From: Coix lacryma-jobi var. lacryma-jobi
Taxonomy: Eukaryota; Streptophyta; Magnoliopsida; Poales; Poaceae
Assembly: GCA_009763385.1 (NCBI GenBank)
Contig: CM019824.1
Coordinates: forward strand, 109,138,660-109,202,659
Direction of reading: 5' to 3'
DNA length: 64,000 nt
The notes beneath the pieces are model-generated. The model had not been told where the DNA came from and made no database searches. It saw only the letters and a program-made list of their open reading frames with translations. The translations under genes and the position numbers were made by a program. Below are positions 63,612 through 64,000 of the stretch, one piece after another (position 1 is the first letter of the stretch; each line of letters begins with the position of its first letter).

Positions 63612-64000
63612 TGAACTACAAGACCGGTGGATATCATTGGGCGATTGATAGTGGTTGCACACAACATATGAATGGTGATCCCCGGATGTTCACCTCATTA
63701 TGAGAAATGTCAATGACCAAGAAAAGATTACATTTGGTGACAACTCAAAGGGAAATGTCAAGGGTTTGGGCAAAGTGGCAATATCCAATGATCATACAAT
63801 ATCAAATGTGCTCCTAGTTGCTTCATTGAGCTTCAACTTGCTATCTGTTGGGCAATTATGTGATCTTGGCTTTCAATGCTTATTCACCGAGAAAGAAGTG
63901 GTTGTGACAAAGAAGGATGATTCTCAAGTGATATTTCAAGGCTTTAGATACAACAATCTCTATCTAGTGGATTTGACCTCCGAAGATGCCAACTTGAAGA
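63612..64000 (+). pseudogene. pol: Sirevirus K pol, start (protease), runs off window
   Basis: The protease motif IDSGCTQHMNGD is followed by a stop in MFTSL*, then KITFGDNSKGNVKGLGKVAIS and LLSVGQLCDLGFQCLF, matching A2 pol. The rest is outside the window. Confidence 0.85.

Noticed and set aside
1..64000. tRNA, rRNA, bacterial operons or phage genes
   Set aside because: No cloverleaf, rRNA or prokaryotic gene organisation was seen; tRNA-like words are only primer-binding sites.

Overview
The window looks like plant nuclear DNA, most probably a grass (Poaceae). It holds Sirevirus-type Copia elements, a Tat-lineage Gypsy element with a second archaeal-type RNase H, a long solo LTR of Tekay style, Stowaway/Tourist/hAT MITEs and an L1 LINE. 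Only one intact host-like gene is convincing: a PHD-finger protein at 41152-42303 (+). Almost everything else is nested transposable elements. I delimited their borders by hand from LTR ends (TG...CA), primer-binding sites, polypurine tracts and target-site duplications (TSDs).

Left block (1-40330). The outermost unit is a broken hAT transposase gene (37927-39495, -). Sirevirus A (+; LTRs 1-1942 and 35839-37926) inserted into it. Inside the gag of A lies Gypsy element B (+; LTR ~3606-4983, tRNA-Asp-type PBS, gag in three pieces). B was hit twice. The first hit is a solo LTR, C (5156-19353, TSD GGCGA), which itself contains Tat element D (6002-16075, -, TSD GGGCC). D has an uninterrupted 1902-codon gag-pol frame. 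The second hit is Sirevirus A2 (19477-34551, -, TSD ACTCT), which contains another solo LTR, L (27510-29047, TSD CCTCC). The 3' part of B and the pol of A are missing between about 35212 and 35270.

Middle block (40330-51182). A possible small divergent exon and the PHD gene are followed by a hAT MITE (F1) and a Stowaway MITE (H). H carries a hAT MITE (G), which carries another hAT MITE (F2). A degenerate L1 LINE (-) follows, split by a decayed Gypsy element I (45459-48113, TSD GAGGG). After that come an unrecognised stretch, a Tourist-like MITE with TAA TSD, and a Copia RNase H remnant.

Right block (51183-64000). Sirevirus K (+) is close kin of A2. Its LTR is lengthened by an internal duplication and its gag is split by a non-coding LTR element, E (53559-61435, -), of the same LTR family as B. 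K runs off the window within pol.

How it works together: there is no operon-like logic. The layout is an insertion history: hAT, then A, B, C and D, with A2 then L as a side branch. The most unusual items are: a spliced, phase-0, three-exon antisense gene at the 3' end of D; a deletion that removed nearly all of D's 3' LTR and apparently the start of that gene while leaving terminus and TSD intact; strong excess of one hexamer (CGAAGG/CCTTCG) all over D; and palindromic cis-repeats in the Sirevirus LTRs that recur inside A2.
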